Origin: Saccopteryx bilineata
Taxonomy: Eukaryota; Chordata; Mammalia; Chiroptera; Emballonuridae
Reading direction: 5' to 3'
Length of the DNA stretch: 64,000 bases
NCBI RefSeq assembly: GCF_036850765.1
Contig: NC_089493.1
Span: forward strand, 296,252,349 to 296,316,348
Made by a program: the position numbers and the translations under genes. The notes beneath the pieces were generated by a model. It made no database searches, was not told the origin of the DNA, and saw only the letters and a program-made list of their open reading frames with translations. How positions within the stretch are numbered: the stretch's first letter is position 1; each line of letters begins with the position of its first letter. Shown piece by piece: positions 1-10,374 of the stretch.

Positions 1-1252
1 ACCGGCCTGTCCCCAGGCAGCTGACTGTCCCGGGAGAAGACCCCGCAGCCGGGCCACCGCCCGGCCCCGCCCTCAGCACAGGACCCCACGTCTCCGGGGG
101 CACGGGGTGCTGCTCCCTGGGGGGCCTCATCTCAGCCCCTCGTTCAGTTCGCTCCATTGCTCTCTGAGGCCGTTTCTGGGTCTCCATCTCTCCTCCAGCC
201 TCCCTCCGTCCCCCCTCTCCCTCGCGGCAGATGACCGGCTGCGGCATTGCCTAGCCCAAGTCACGGGCGTGACCCGTCCAGACGGAACTCTGCCAGGGGA
301 CCGCTCGGTTCAGGGGGCGCTGCCGTCACCGAGCCCCGCGCCCGGCCGTCGGCTTCCCTTCTCTCCTCGCTTCTAACTCGCCCACGCGTCGGATCGATCG
401 TCCAAAAGGACTGACTCTGAGGCCCGCTGTCCCCTTCTCTCCGAGTCTGCGGCCCCCACCTTGGGTCCGGCCGCCGCTCTCTCACGCCCGGACTTCAGGG
501 CCGGCCGGCTGGTCCTCCTGGTTTCCATTCTGCTGCCGCACGCGCCGTGTCCCACTCAGCAGCCCTACCAGTCTCGGAAAAGCATCAATCAGAGCGTGTC
601 ACTCCCTTCTTTACAGGTCCTCGTTTCCATGGCTACAAAGGCCCGGCAGGCAAGACCTTGCTCCGTCTTCAGTGTCATCTTTCATTGCTCCCTCCCTGTC
701 TCCGGAGCCCCTCACTGTTGTCACAGGGCTTGTCCCTTGTTTCTGGAACCCGCCAGACGCCACCTGCCTCCCGCCTGGGGTGTTGCCCTCTCCCTCTGCC
801 TGGAGGTCTCTCCGCCAGCGTCCCTCACAGTCGGGTCCTTTCCTCCTTCGGGGTTTTGGAGACGCCTTCGCTTACAACCCCGGGTAAAGCCCTCCTCCCT
901 CCTCCCCGCCCCCGTCAGTTACTCTCCCAGCTGGTCTTCGTGTTCTTTCTTTCCCTCTTGGCACCCGGTGTCTGACTTTGCCTGTTTATTTCCCTGCTTG
1001 GGTTCTCATCTGCCTACGCACTAGAAATGAGCTCCGATGAGGTCAAAGTAGGGCCTGTGCACGACCGGATCCCCGGAGCCTGGCTCAGCACCCAACGCCG
1101 AAACTCAGCGACTCTGCTCTGAGTACACGAAGACGCCCGTCCGGGAACGGGGTGTTCCAGTATTTCAGGGTGCCCCTCCTTACTGGGAAATGCACAGGCT
1201 CACAAGAAGTGACCTTAGCAGCCCTCCAAAGACCAATAACGTCCGATCTGGG
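1..1252. other. Unassigned GC-rich, pyrimidine-rich sequence
   Basis: The plus strand is rich in C and T, with runs of CTCC and TCTC. Several overlapping open frames cross it, but their proteins are low-complexity Ser/Pro/Leu and resemble no family I know, and no splice-bounded conserved exon is visible. I see no recognisable repeat here. Probably intergenic. Confidence 0.4.
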
Positions 1253-1622
1253 GCCCTGGCCGGTTGGCTCAGTGGTAGAACATCGGCCTGGCGTGCAGGA
1301 GTCCCGGGTTCGATTCCCGGCCAGGGCACACAGGAGAAGCACCCATCTGCTTCTCCACCCCTCCCCCTCTCCTTCCTCTCTGTCTCTCTCTTCCCCTCCC
1401 GCAGCCGAGGCTCCATTGGAGCAAAGATGGCCCGGGTGCTGGGGATGCTCTGTGGTCTCGGCCTCAGGCGCTAGAGTGGCTCTGATTGCGGCAGAATGAC
1501 ATCCCAGATGTGCAGAGCATCGCCCCCTGGTGGGCATGCCAGGTGCATCCTGGTTGGGCGCATGCGGGAGTCTGATTGACTCCCCCCTTCTCACTTCAGA
1601 AAAATACAAGAACAAACAAAAA
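1253..1622 (+). mobile_element. Rhin-1-like tRNA-derived SINE
   Basis: Reference copy for the commonest repeat in this window. The head resembles a tRNA gene: an A-box-like TGGCTCAGTGG at 1265-1275 and a B box GGTTCGATTCC at 1307-1317, which together form an internal RNA polymerase III promoter. A CT-rich segment follows, then a tRNA-unrelated body ending near the GAAAAATACAA tail and an A-rich end. Such SINEs encode no protein and are copied by the L1 machinery. No clear target-site duplication is seen, so the copy is probably old, although its B box is intact. Confidence 0.93.
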
Positions 1623-2957
1623 CCCTCTCTGGGTCGGAGAGGCCATCGCCAGGTTCCTGGGAGAGCAGGCAGAGGAACTGAGCCAGCGAGCTTCCTGCTG
1701 GAGGAGTACACGTCCGACTCTCAGCCAGGGGCCCCTTGCTCTGCGTGAACAGAGGAATGAATGAGTGCTGAGCATCACAGGCTCCATCTCCTGCCACAAG
1801 GCACGCTCTCTGGCGGGCGAGTATTGTTTGTCACCAGACGGAAATGCGTTGGGCACCTCCAGTGTGTTTCCCTGCCTCCCGTCCGGACACCGTGCGTAGG
1901 AGGAAGGGACCAGAAGGAAGAGGAGTAACAGAGACACGTAGCGGGTTTCACACCAGAGTGAGTAAACAACATTTGGTGTCTTTCTAACGGATGACTAATC
2001 AGACAGAATAGGACAGGCGGCACCCGACATAAGGCAGGTGACAAGGATGATCAGTGTCGGGTGGGACATTCCAGGTCTATCTGGGTGCCAGACCCCCCCC
2101 GCCCCCCCCGCCCCCCCCCCCCCGGCAGCTGGAATGACGTGTGTCTCCCCTGCTCCTTGCTTCCTAGACTCACGGGGTTCGGGTTTCCACTCGCCCTATC
2201 TCAGCTGCACAGGGACAGGGAGAGGTGGCAGGGCAGTGGTGGAAGGGGTCTCGCTGACTTAGGAATGGGAGGAGCAGCTGGACCGGAGAGATGACACGAT
2301 CCGCTTGGACTGCGGCAAAACGCTGTCACTGTGTCCCTCGCTCTTGGACTCCAGGGTCCAGCACAGAAGACTCGGAGATCCACCAGGCGTGGGTCACAAC
2401 ACCGTGGAGGTCGTATTAACGTCACAATATGTCTACACGGTGGGAGTAAGGCTGCGGTGTCCCCAGCGCACTCAGAGAAGTCAGGTGTCGTTGAGCCGTG
2501 TTTAATGTCACCAGCCCATTCCAGCCAGCTTCTTGGTCACCTCTCTTCCGCGTCAAGTGGCCAGGCGGTACCCTACTCCTCGGAGGAGGTGACCTAAGCC
2601 AATGTCACACCCGTCCTGGCTTTGGGTGGTTTCTCGGCGTTTCCCCAGGTTTGAGATCTCAGGGACTCAGTGTCTGCTCAGCGTAGATGACGGTTGACAA
2701 GAAGGTGAGCTCCAAGGTTTATTCGACGGCTTTGTCTCGATAATCTCATCAGATCAAGCGTTCATCGAATCAGACAGATATCCATCCAACATGGAGTCTG
2801 GCCAGGTTCTGAAGATTGATAATTGGGGTGACCGGGCAGGCATGAAGTATTCTGGGGGGGGCCTCTCACATGAAGTTCTGGGGCCTTGCAGCTGAGCAGA
2901 GCCCTGTCGGAGTAGGGGACACACATTCGGAGGGCAGGTGCGTCCTGTCGGGCAGTC
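1623..2957. other. Unassigned sequence with a C-rich run
   Basis: No gene or recognised transposon is visible. A nearly pure C run lies at 2093-2123, broken by single G bases; length variation or an assembly error is likely there. Short open frames are not supported by any domain. Confidence 0.4.
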
Positions 2958-3770
2958 TGTTTGGGTTGAATCGTGCCCCCCCTCCCCCGCCAAAAGATAC
3001 GTTGATATCTTGTGTAAACTCACCGTATTTCCTCATATAGAAGACGCTCCCATGTATAAGACACGCCTTAATTTGGGGGCCCGAAATTTAGAAAACAAAA
3101 AACAGCCTTACATAAAGTTATTGAACTCAAGTTTTATTCTTCCTAAAATTCATACAACTCCTCAGCGCTGTCAAAACTCCCCTCCGTGAGCTTGTCCTCC
3201 TCTGTGTCTGATGACGAATCCCTGTCTTCATAGACTGCCTCGTCCGCAGTCCCACCTGTGGCATCTGAAATGCCACAACCACCGTATAAGATGCACCCAG
3301 TTTTTAGACCCCAAAATTTTTGAAAAAGGGTGCATCTCATACACGGGGAAATACGGCACTTAGAAATTGGGTCTTTCCAGAGGTGATCGAGTTAAAACCT
3401 TTCCAAGGTGATCCAGGCGGAGGCCCTCATCCCAGTGACTGGTGTCTTTATCGAAAGGGGGAATTTGGACACAGAGACAGACATGCAGGGAAGGAAGACG
3501 GTGACAAGAGCCATAAGGAGATGACGGCCATACGACCGGGGAGGAGCGTCAACAAGGCCAGGACGACCGAAGGACAGCAGGGAACGTCACAGGTGGCAGA
3601 GGCCAGCAAGGACCCCCCCCACTCGAGCCCCCGGAGAGAGCCTGAGGCGGCCGACACCTCGGCTGTGAACGTCTGACCTCCAGAACCAGGTGACCGCACA
3701 TCGCTGCCGCTTTAAACCACCGAGCGAGCAGTGGTGCTTGGTGACAGCAGCCCCGGGAGACTGGTACACG
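2958..3770 (+). mobile_element. Old MaLR-like LTR remnant split by a MITE
   Basis: The left part (2958-3022) has the 'ggttgaatcgtgccccc...aaaagata' pattern. The right part (3359-3770) has the 'gactggtgtctttat' and 'tttggacacagagacag' patterns and the 'tttaaaccacc...gacagcagcccc...gactggtaca' end, all typical of old mammalian MaLR/MLT-type LTRs. It is heavily diverged and non-coding. The MITE at 3023-3356 interrupts it and is therefore younger. The subfamily is not certain. Confidence 0.6.
3023..3356. mobile_element. MITE copy A, mariner-like inverted-repeat DNA element
   Basis: It begins CCGTATTTCC and ends GGAAATACGG. Inside each end are further matching stretches with 'gtataag', 'gcacc' and 'ggggtc/ggggcc', so the terminal inverted repeat is long but imperfect. 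Both flanks are CA (3021-3022 and 3357-3358). There is no transposase ORF, so it is a non-autonomous element. A second copy at 4643-5234 is flanked by TA on both sides, which points to Tc1/mariner-type mobilisation. The exact family name is not assigned. Confidence 0.75.
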
Positions 3771-4297
3771 CCGAGGAAACTTGTGGCCGAGAGAGTGCGG
3801 GCACGTAGCAGATGACATGGTGACATGGTGACATGGTGACACGGTGACAGGCTTTGGAAGGGAAACTCGCCAGTCTCTAGCAGCCCACGTGAGGCAAGAA
3901 ATCCCAGTCCCCTCACTCCCTCACCGGCAGAGTGGGGACCCGTGGGCGTGTCTGGGAGAAGAGCTGGGCCCGTGAGGGAAGGAGAGGGAGAAGGAGGAGG
4001 AGAAGGAGGAAGAGGAGGAGGAGGAGGAGGAGAGGGGAAGGCCTTCCACCGTGCTGGGCTCCTGGTGGTGCGGGAACTGCAGGCCAGCGCCTCCCAGCAC
4101 CCCCGTGGCCTCTGGTACTGGGAAGCCCCGTGGGAGCTGACCGTGAGGTGCAGCCCTGCCTCCAGGAGCATCAGAGAGTCTGGTCCCTCCAGCTGGCTGC
4201 CCGGAAGCCCGGACTTCTAGGCTCACTCGTGGGGTAACGTGGTTTGTCTCTGCAGGGCGTGCAGGAGGCAGGATTCAGGGATGTGCTCTACTCCTCA

Positions 4298-4302
<5 letters not shown>
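3771..4302. other. Unassigned region with short simple repeats
   Basis: Contains an 8-bp tandem repeat (GACATGGT, about four copies, 3814-3849) and a purine GGA/GAA run at about 3975-4036. The remainder is not recognised. Open frames across the GGA run are low-complexity and not credible genes. Confidence 0.5.
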
Positions 4303-4338
<36 letters not shown>

Positions 4339-4548
4339 AGAGGGAGAGGGAGAGAGAGGGAGGGAGAGGGGGAAGGTGAAGAGGGAGAGGGAGAGGGGGA
4401 GAGAGAGAGAGGGAGGGAGAGGGGTGAGAGGGAGGGAGGGGGAGAGGTAGAGGGAGAGAGGGGAAGGGGAGGAAGAAGGGGAGGAGGAGAGGGGGAGGGA
4501 GATAGGGAGAGAGGCAGGGGTGAGGGGTGGGGATGGGGGGAGAAAGGT
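4303..4548. repeat. (GA)n/(GGA)n microsatellite
   Basis: About 245 bases of almost pure purine on the plus strand: first GA dinucleotides, then mixed GAGG and GGGA. The long Ser/Leu/Pro and Arg/Glu open frames on both strands are by-products of the repeat. Confidence 0.95.
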
Positions 4549-4642
4549 AACAGGTAAAAACTTGGGGGAACAAATCAACACACAGCAGCCTGTGAACCTT
4601 CATCGGCTCCTGACCCAAATAAGCAAGCTCTTGGAGAACATA

Positions 4643-5234
4643 CTGTATTTCCCTGTGTATAAGGTGCACAGTTTTTCGAAAAATTTGGGGTCTAAAAACT
4701 GGTGCATCTTATACAGTGGTTGTAGATATTTTTACTTGCATTTGAAAGTGATGAGGAATTGTATGATTTTTTTTTTGTATTTTTCTGATATTAGAAGCGG
4801 GGAGGTGGAGAGACAGACTCCCGGGGCAATGCTCTGCCCATCTGGGGCGTTGCTCTGTTGCAACCAGAGCCATTCTAGTGCCTAAGGCAGAGGCCACAGA
4901 GCCATCCTCAGCGCCTGGGCTACTTTGCTCCAATGGAGCCTTGGCTGCGGGAGGGGAAGAGAGACAGAGAGGAAGGAGAGGGGGAGGGGTGGAGAAGCAG
5001 ATGGGCGCTTCTCCTGTGTGCCCTGGCCGGGAATCAAACCCGGGACTTCCATATGCCGGGCGGACACTCTACCACTGAGCCAACCAGCCAGGGTGAGTTA
5101 TATGAATTTTATGATGAATAAAACTTGAACTCAATCACTTTATGTAATACTTTTTTTTTTTTCCTTCAAATTTCTGGCTCCCAAATTAAGGTGCGTCTTA
5201 TACATGGGAGCACCTTATCCACGGGGAAATACGG
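4643..5234. mobile_element. MITE copy B with nested SINE
   Basis: The ends CTGTATTTCC and GGAAATACGG match copy A at 3023-3356, and the flanks are TA at 4641-4642 and 5235-5236. The sub-terminal 'gtataaggtgca' and 'tggtgcatcttata' motifs recur in inverted form at the other end. A Rhin-1-like SINE (4769-5094, minus) sits inside, so the MITE is the older insertion. Without the SINE the element is about 265 bases, shorter than copy A. No transposase is present. Confidence 0.78.
4769..5094 (-). mobile_element. Rhin-1-like SINE nested in MITE B
   Basis: Read on the minus strand, it has the tRNA-like head ending at 5094 with a B box carrying one CpG-type decay (GGTTTGATTCC), the CT-rich stretch and the body, then a T-run on the plus strand (4769-4778) representing the poly(A) tail. 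The target-site duplication is imperfect (about TTGTATGAT / TTATATGAA). Confidence 0.9.
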
Positions 5235-5236
5235 TA

Positions 5237-5913
5237 TTTTCGACATTTATGATACCAACGGAAACCTGAAATGTACTATTATTAGGAACGTGCTGTTAAT
5301 TTGGTTAGAGGGTGCGATACGGTGCTATGGCTATGTTAAAAGAATGAAGTCTTCTTCACCTTTTGAGGTTACTTAAGGAAATATTGGCCCGTGAAGTGAT
5401 GTGATGTCTGAGACAGGCTTGGCGATAATACCAGGGTGTGGGGAGCGAGGAGGGTTCGGGGGAAGAAGACCGGCCCGTCCTGACAGGTGTTGAGGGTGGG
5501 ACAGGTTGCTGTGTCCGCCTTCAGGTCGATCTGACACCGTCCATAACGGAAAGATAAGACGCGGTGCGCTGGAATCTGGTGGCTCGGCTGAGCTGCTGTG
5601 GGTGGGGCTTTCGCTTAAGTAAAACTGTCCACGAGTTGATCAGCTGTTAAACCTGGGGGTGCCGGTCCGTGAGGGTTCGCTGTGCCGTTTTCTCTGCTCC
5701 CCGTGTGTGTGTGTGTGTGTGTGTGTGCCTGACATTTCCTCTAAGTGGAAGTTCAACAGCGGCTGCGGCCAGCGTGCGCTTCTGCAGTCTTCCCCGATCC
5801 GTCTCCTCGCCTTAATTCTCGCGCGGCGGGGTCCACAGCTGCCACGGAGGTGGCGGACTCAGCTGCTTTGGCTCTGAGACACTAAAACCATTCAAAAAAC
5901 CCCCCAAACAACC
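5237..5913. other. Unassigned sequence with a TG microsatellite
   Basis: No gene or transposon recognised. A (GT)n tract of about 25 bases lies at 5703-5727. Confidence 0.5.
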
Positions 5914-6117
5914 CCAGCTTTATTGAGGTATCATTTATATAGCGTACATAACATTTATTGTTTTAAGTGTTCAATCCAATGATATTTAGTAAATCGACAG
6001 AGAGGTACATCTCTTACTATAATCTACTTTTTAACAAATTTCCATCACCCATAAAACTTATGGAGCCCATTTTACTCTTTTTTTTTAAAAAAAAAATTTA
6101 TTTATTGGTTTTTTGAA

Positions 6118-6153
<36 letters not shown>

Positions 6154-6440
6154 GGAGAGGGGGTGGAGCCGGAAGCATCAACTCTCAGTAGTAGTTGCTT
6201 CTTGCAGGTGCCATGACCGGGCAAGCCTGGGGATTTGAACCTGCGATCTCGGCATTCGATGCTTTCACCCACTGCGGCTCCAGTGGGTGAAACTGGTCAG
6301 GCCAGCCCGTTTATTCTGAATGTCCTCCCCCACCCCCCGCCCTAGGCAACCACCCATCTGCTCTCTGTCCCTATCATGTGCCTTATTTCTGGGCAGTTAC
6401 ATTTTTCACTGGGGTCCCTGCTTGGAATTTTGGACATTCT
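5914..6440 (-). mobile_element. L1M 3' UTR fragment (antisense), split by a SINE
   Basis: The 'cagctttattgaggtatcattta' start, the 'gttcaatccaatgatatttagtaaat' segment and the later 'cctaggcaaccaccc' are characteristic of old L1M 3' ends read from the opposite strand. The VES SINE at 6079-6303 interrupts it. Non-coding. Confidence 0.72.
6079..6303 (-). mobile_element. VES-type SINE nested in L1M
   Basis: Plus strand shows the A/T-rich tail, a (GA)n run, 'ggaagcatcaact' and a degraded B box near 'atttgaacctgcgatctc', ending at 'ggtcaggcc'. It is flanked by a diverged duplication of about 15 bases (AGCCCATTTTACTCT at 6064-6078, AGCCCGTTTATTCTG at 6304-6318). Confidence 0.85.
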
Positions 6441-7128
6441 CTTTCCTACTCTACCAAAGTGCCAGCTCTCACTCCAGGTGCTTCTTGTTCTGTTATCAGC
6501 GAGCCCTTTTTTGGAGACCTGTCTTTTCATTTCTGCTCAGAAATGGAAATGATTCAATTCCCTACCGTCTGAGAATTCTTGTGTGCGTGCGTGTGTGTCA
6601 CAGTGATGGTCTGTGACCCCGGCTTTACGTAGAAATTAATGATATGCTAATCAGGCAGGAATGATCCAGGCTCAGAGAACTTCCTGCGGGTTAATGAGGG
6701 GTTTAGAGAGAACATAGCCAAGTCTAAATCTCCAGGTCACTCACCCTGAGAAGTACATTTCTCAATAAACGTCCCCAGGAGTATCGGTGGTTGAGAACGT
6801 GTCAGAGCCCTCTGGTATTTCTCCTGGTCCCGGAGCTCAGTTTTGTATTATTCTCTGCCACACAACTTCGACCTCGGGTCTTACAGGCACATCGATAGGA
6901 TGATGTGGTGGAGGTCTAGTTCCTTACTTTGTGGTGGACAACACCCTTCCAGTTCATTAGGAAGTGGGTTTTTTTTTGGGGGGGGGAGCTCGTACATGAT
7001 CTGAGCTCAACTTTTCCCAAGACCAGAAAGTTGATTTTAGGACCTGAATACCTAGGGATATTGAATAGTCTCTATTGAAAAATTTCATCTGTAAAACCAG
7101 AGCCACGGGGGCGGGTGGTGGTGTTATT
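6441..7128. other. Unassigned sequence
   Basis: AT-richer than its surroundings. There is a short GTGT run near 6580-6600 and a T/G homopolymer pair at 6969-6986. No gene signal. Confidence 0.4.
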
Positions 7129-7400
7129 CATTCCTTCATTCATTCAATAGATATGTGTGAACAGCATTTACAAACGTCAGATCCTAATGCAGGAGTTGGG
7201 GATACAAAGATAAACAAACAAACAAATCGGGTTTTGTCCTTAGGGAGTTCACAGCCTAGTGATGGAGAGAGGGAGGTAGAAACAATGGTAACAACTGAGA
7301 GAGTGTCGTGTGCACAGTGTGGCAGCGGGGTCACAAAGTATCTCACAGGACTGGTGTTTGGTTGGGAACTTGAGGGTACAGGTGGGGTTTGCAGATGGCA
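7129..7400 (-). mobile_element. L2 LINE fragment
   Basis: The pattern 'ttccttcattcattcaatagatatgtgtgaacagc', followed by 'ggagttggggatacaaagata' and 'agggagttcacagcctagtg', is the common 3' end of the ancient L2 LINE in antisense. Divergence is high. Non-coding. Confidence 0.75.
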
Positions 7401-7585
7401 AACACGGGCAAGAACATGTCCAGAGATGGGTCAGACACGAAGCAAGCGTGAGGTTGCAAAAGAGATTTGAGAACCGACTTCCTTCCTTCCTTGATTTTCC
7501 TTTGAGTCTGACTTTGCTTCTTTCAAAAAACTACAAGGTCGTGCTCTGTTTCCTCATTGGAGATCAGGATGATTTTTAAAGCTAC

Positions 7586-8179
7586 AATGTGTCCATAAAG
7601 TCATAGTGCACTTCTGACCGGTCACAGGAAAGCAACAAAAGATGATAGAAATGTGAAATCTGCACCAAATAAAAGGAAAACCCTCCCAGTTTCTGTAGGA
7701 TGATGTGGCAGCATGTGCGCATGCGCAGATGATGACCTCACACCGTGTATACAACGGAGCAGCCCACGGCCATGCCAGTCGAGATGTGGATGGTACAGAG
7801 GAAAGTTCAGTGTGTCCTGTGGCTCGCTAAATTTGAATCCGTGACCAAAGTGCAACGTGAATATCGGCGCGTTTATAACGAAGCGCCACCACATAGGAAT
7901 CACATTACTTGGTGGGATAAGCAGTTGAAGGAAACCGGCAGTTTGGTGGAGAAACCCGTTCTGGTAGGCCATCAGTCAGTGACGAGTCCGTAGAGGCTAC
8001 ACGGGATAGCTACCTAAGGAGCCCTAGAAAATCTGTGCGTGAGCCCACATCAAACTGCACTGAATGGGTGTGAAACTGGGAGAGTGTTCCTTTTCTCTGA
8101 TGCAGATCTCACATTTCTGTTGTCTTTTGTTGCTTTCCTGTGACCGGTCAAAAGTGCACCGTGACTTGACGGACACATT
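7586..8179 (+). mobile_element. Mariner-type DNA transposon, internally deleted
   Basis: The left end starts AATGTGTCCATAAAGTCA and the right end, read backwards, AATGTGTCCGTCAAGTCA. The inverted match continues for 50 or more bases past GACCGGTCACAGGAAAGC, which is present at both ends. The element is only about 594 bases, far short of a complete transposase gene, and retains one small ORF (7745-7993). It resembles a mariner family that I recall from cattle and other mammals (Mariner1_BT-like). The flanking TA duplication is not clean. Confidence 0.82.
7745..7993 (+). pseudogene. Transposase-like HTH fragment (82 aa) of the mariner element
   Basis: The 82-residue frame sits wholly inside the mariner-type element. 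From about residue 12 it reads like the N-terminal helix-turn-helix region of the DUF4817 type found in ITm transposases: 'FESVTKVQREYRR' followed by 'PHRNHITWWDKQLKETGSL', close to the family pattern of a 'V-x-R-x-F/Y' helix, then 'I-x-x-W/L-x-x-K-F-x-x-T-G-S-V/L'. It stops right after this domain, and no DDE/D catalytic region follows before the right inverted repeat. It is either a remnant or an ORF that would encode only a DNA-binding domain. Expression is not indicated. Confidence 0.6.
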
Positions 8180-9302
8180 ATTTTAAAGCGGTTTTACCTT
8201 TTGTATGCTATGTTGGTTACATCCCTATTTCTGACATCTATCTTCATTGTATTTCTGAAATCTATACCCTTCGGGTAGAAACCTAGTTAGGAGATAGTTT
8301 CACATCTGTCAGCACAGCCTGGGACAGTCCTTGCGGGCTGACCCTGGCTGACTCCTCCCTTCTCCTGACCTTGCGGGCTGACCCTGGCTGACTCCTCCCT
8401 TCTCCTGATCCCCTCCCCCCGCCCTCACACGGTAGCGCTCTTTAGAGCGCTGGTATCGACCCTGTTATTTCTTGCCTTTATGAATTTGTATATGCTATCA
8501 TTTTTATCATTTTTTCCCCCCAGATGAGGAAACATCCAGTCACGCCCACCAAGGAAATTTAACAGAGACAAGACAGTCTTCTTAGGAGTCTTCTGGGTCC
8601 AGTTAGCAGCAAAATAGACACAGATACCCAACAATGCAAACTTGGCATTTAATATTGATCAAGGGCGTTTGAGGGATGTCTACCAAAGACAATCGTTTTC
8701 AGTTTTACAAGATGGATATCGAGCTAGCTTTTTAAGATTGCAGTTAGAAACCAGAACCGCTTGTCTCCTGAGGTCCATGGAAATAAACTTTCAGGATAAT
8801 AACGAAACCACGTTCTCAGCGTGTGAATAGGTGCTTCTCTTCGTTATCTGTTATAGAAGAAGAACAGGATGACCTCAATGCGTGGAGAAACAACCTACCA
8901 GGTCAGCAAGGTCTAAATTAGGGGACCTGGCTAAAGCAATGGACATTTGACCTGCTACCGAACTGGTCTTATTTGCTTTGGGTTTGTGTTTTTTTTTTAA
9001 TCATGAAATAAAGATAAAGACCTTGTAAGATACTTAATGCCTGAAGATGTGTGTCGAAGTTCCTAGATCTTGGAAAATCCTAGGCATGGAATCAAAGACT
9101 AAGGAGAAAAAGGAATAAAAAGCTTCCAACAGCCTTATTTGCCTCTTGGCAAAGGAAATGGTGTGGTTTGAAGATGTGCCTTAAATACATTTGCTCCTGA
9201 TATGAGGCATCGGGCTGATTGACCCAGGGTTTTCATGGGGTGGGTAGAAAGCTGACGTATAGATGTGAGGGATGATCTGGAGCATGAACAGCCCTGCAAC
9301 TA
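8180..9302. other. Unassigned sequence with a 40-bp tandem duplication
   Basis: A perfect direct duplication of a 40-base unit (8329-8368 and 8369-8408) begins CCTTGCGGGCTGACCCTGGC. Perfect identity suggests a recent event or an assembly artefact. The remainder is AT-rich, with a poly(T) near 8990, and is not recognised. Confidence 0.6.
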
Positions 9303-9718
9303 CCCTGTTTTCCTGAAAATGAGACATCCCCCGAAAATAAGACCTAGTGCAATTCTTTTTTTTTTTCAAGCTGAGAAATAGAAGGCTTCCTCTGCAAATC
9401 AGACCTAGCATGCTTTTAGGAGCAAAAATTACTGTAAGACACTGTCTTCTTTTCAAGGAAACAGGGCAGACTGTTGTCCATGGAAACAGAGTCACGGGAA
9501 ACCCTGGATGGGATTCAGAGTTTGGCTGGTTAGGCTGATGTTTGTGATGACAGGACTGCGGTATAGGAATCCATGTTGATTTTTTTTTGTTCAACAATCT
9601 ATGTGAATTCTTGCTCATGGAAAAATAAGACATCCCCTGAAAATAAGACCTAGCGCATCTTTAGGAGCAAAAAATAATATATATATAAGACACTGTCTTA
9701 TTTTCTGGGGAAACAGGG
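9303..9718. mobile_element. MITE copy C, 'ATAAGACC' type
   Basis: The ends are CCCTGTTTTCC and GGGGAAACAGGG. The motif 'gaaaataagacctag' recurs near both ends, and the 'gacactgtctt' motif recurs in the middle (near 9440) and near the right end. The left flank is TA (9301-9302). A near-terminal 'aaggaaacaggg' at about 9457-9468 suggests that one copy ends there and that the element is a nested or duplicated pair. Tc1/mariner-like by its flank; no ORF. Confidence 0.7.
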
Positions 9719-9833
9719 TTATGAGGGAGGAGAAGTGGTGGATTGAGTTTTCATCCGGAGGGAAAAGGACCCTGCGGTCAGTGGGGTGACCCTGGAGCGA
9801 CCCCCAGAAACGTCTTTCTCAAGTTCTGGTTTC

Positions 9834-10041
9834 TTTTTTTTTTTTTAATTTTATTTTAATTTTATTTATTCATTTTAGAAAGGAGAGAGAGAGGGAGAGA
9901 GAGATAGAGAGAGAAGGGGGGAGGAGCAGGAAGCATCAACTCCCATATGTGCCTTGACCAGGCAAGCCCAGGGTTTCGAACCGGCGACCTCAGCGTTTCC
10001 AGGTTGACGCTTTATCCACTGCGCCACCACGGGTCAGGCTA
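9834..10041 (-). mobile_element. VES-type SINE
   Basis: Flanked by a perfect 13-base duplication (AAGTTCTGGTTTC at 9821-9833 and 10042-10054). The plus strand shows the T-rich tail, a GA-run, 'ggaagcatcaactcccatatgtgccttgacc', a B box complement 'ggtttcgaaccgg' and a tRNA-like end 'gcgccaccacgggtcaggc'. The clean duplication indicates a fairly recent insertion. Confidence 0.95.
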
Positions 10042-10054
10042 AAGTTCTGGTTTC

Positions 10055-10374
10055 AAAAGAGTTTCTGGACCAGCGTTTTTTTTTAGGACAGGAGCTTCTG
10101 CCCATGGTCGCCTCTTCAAAAGGTCCCTCTGACCACTCTGCTGGAGGGCACCGTGGAGACACCCCATGCTGCTGTGATTCTGACCACAGTGACGCAGGAC
10201 CACCGGATCCACAGACCAACTTGTACGTACTTCTCTTCGTGCGTTTTAGACATTTCATCTCGGATTCACTGGTTGTTGTTTGTGTGTGTGTGTGTGTGTG
10301 TATGTGTGTGTGTTTAACCTTTTCTTCACAACTAGCTCCTTTCTTAACCCCTTAGTGAAGACATCGCTTTATTT
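10055..10374. other. Unassigned sequence with a TG microsatellite
   Basis: Contains (TG)n at about 10280-10313. The rest is not recognised. Confidence 0.5.

Noticed and set aside
461..1024. 187-residue plus-strand open frame
   Set aside because: Low-complexity Ser/Pro/Leu/Cys composition that follows the CT-rich base bias, with competing frames on both strands and no recognisable domain.
1253..1327. True tRNA genes at the heads of the Rhin-1 and VES repeats
   Set aside because: A- and B-box motifs are present but each sits at the start of a multi-copy SINE with a CT-rich body and A-rich tail, and several have decayed boxes.
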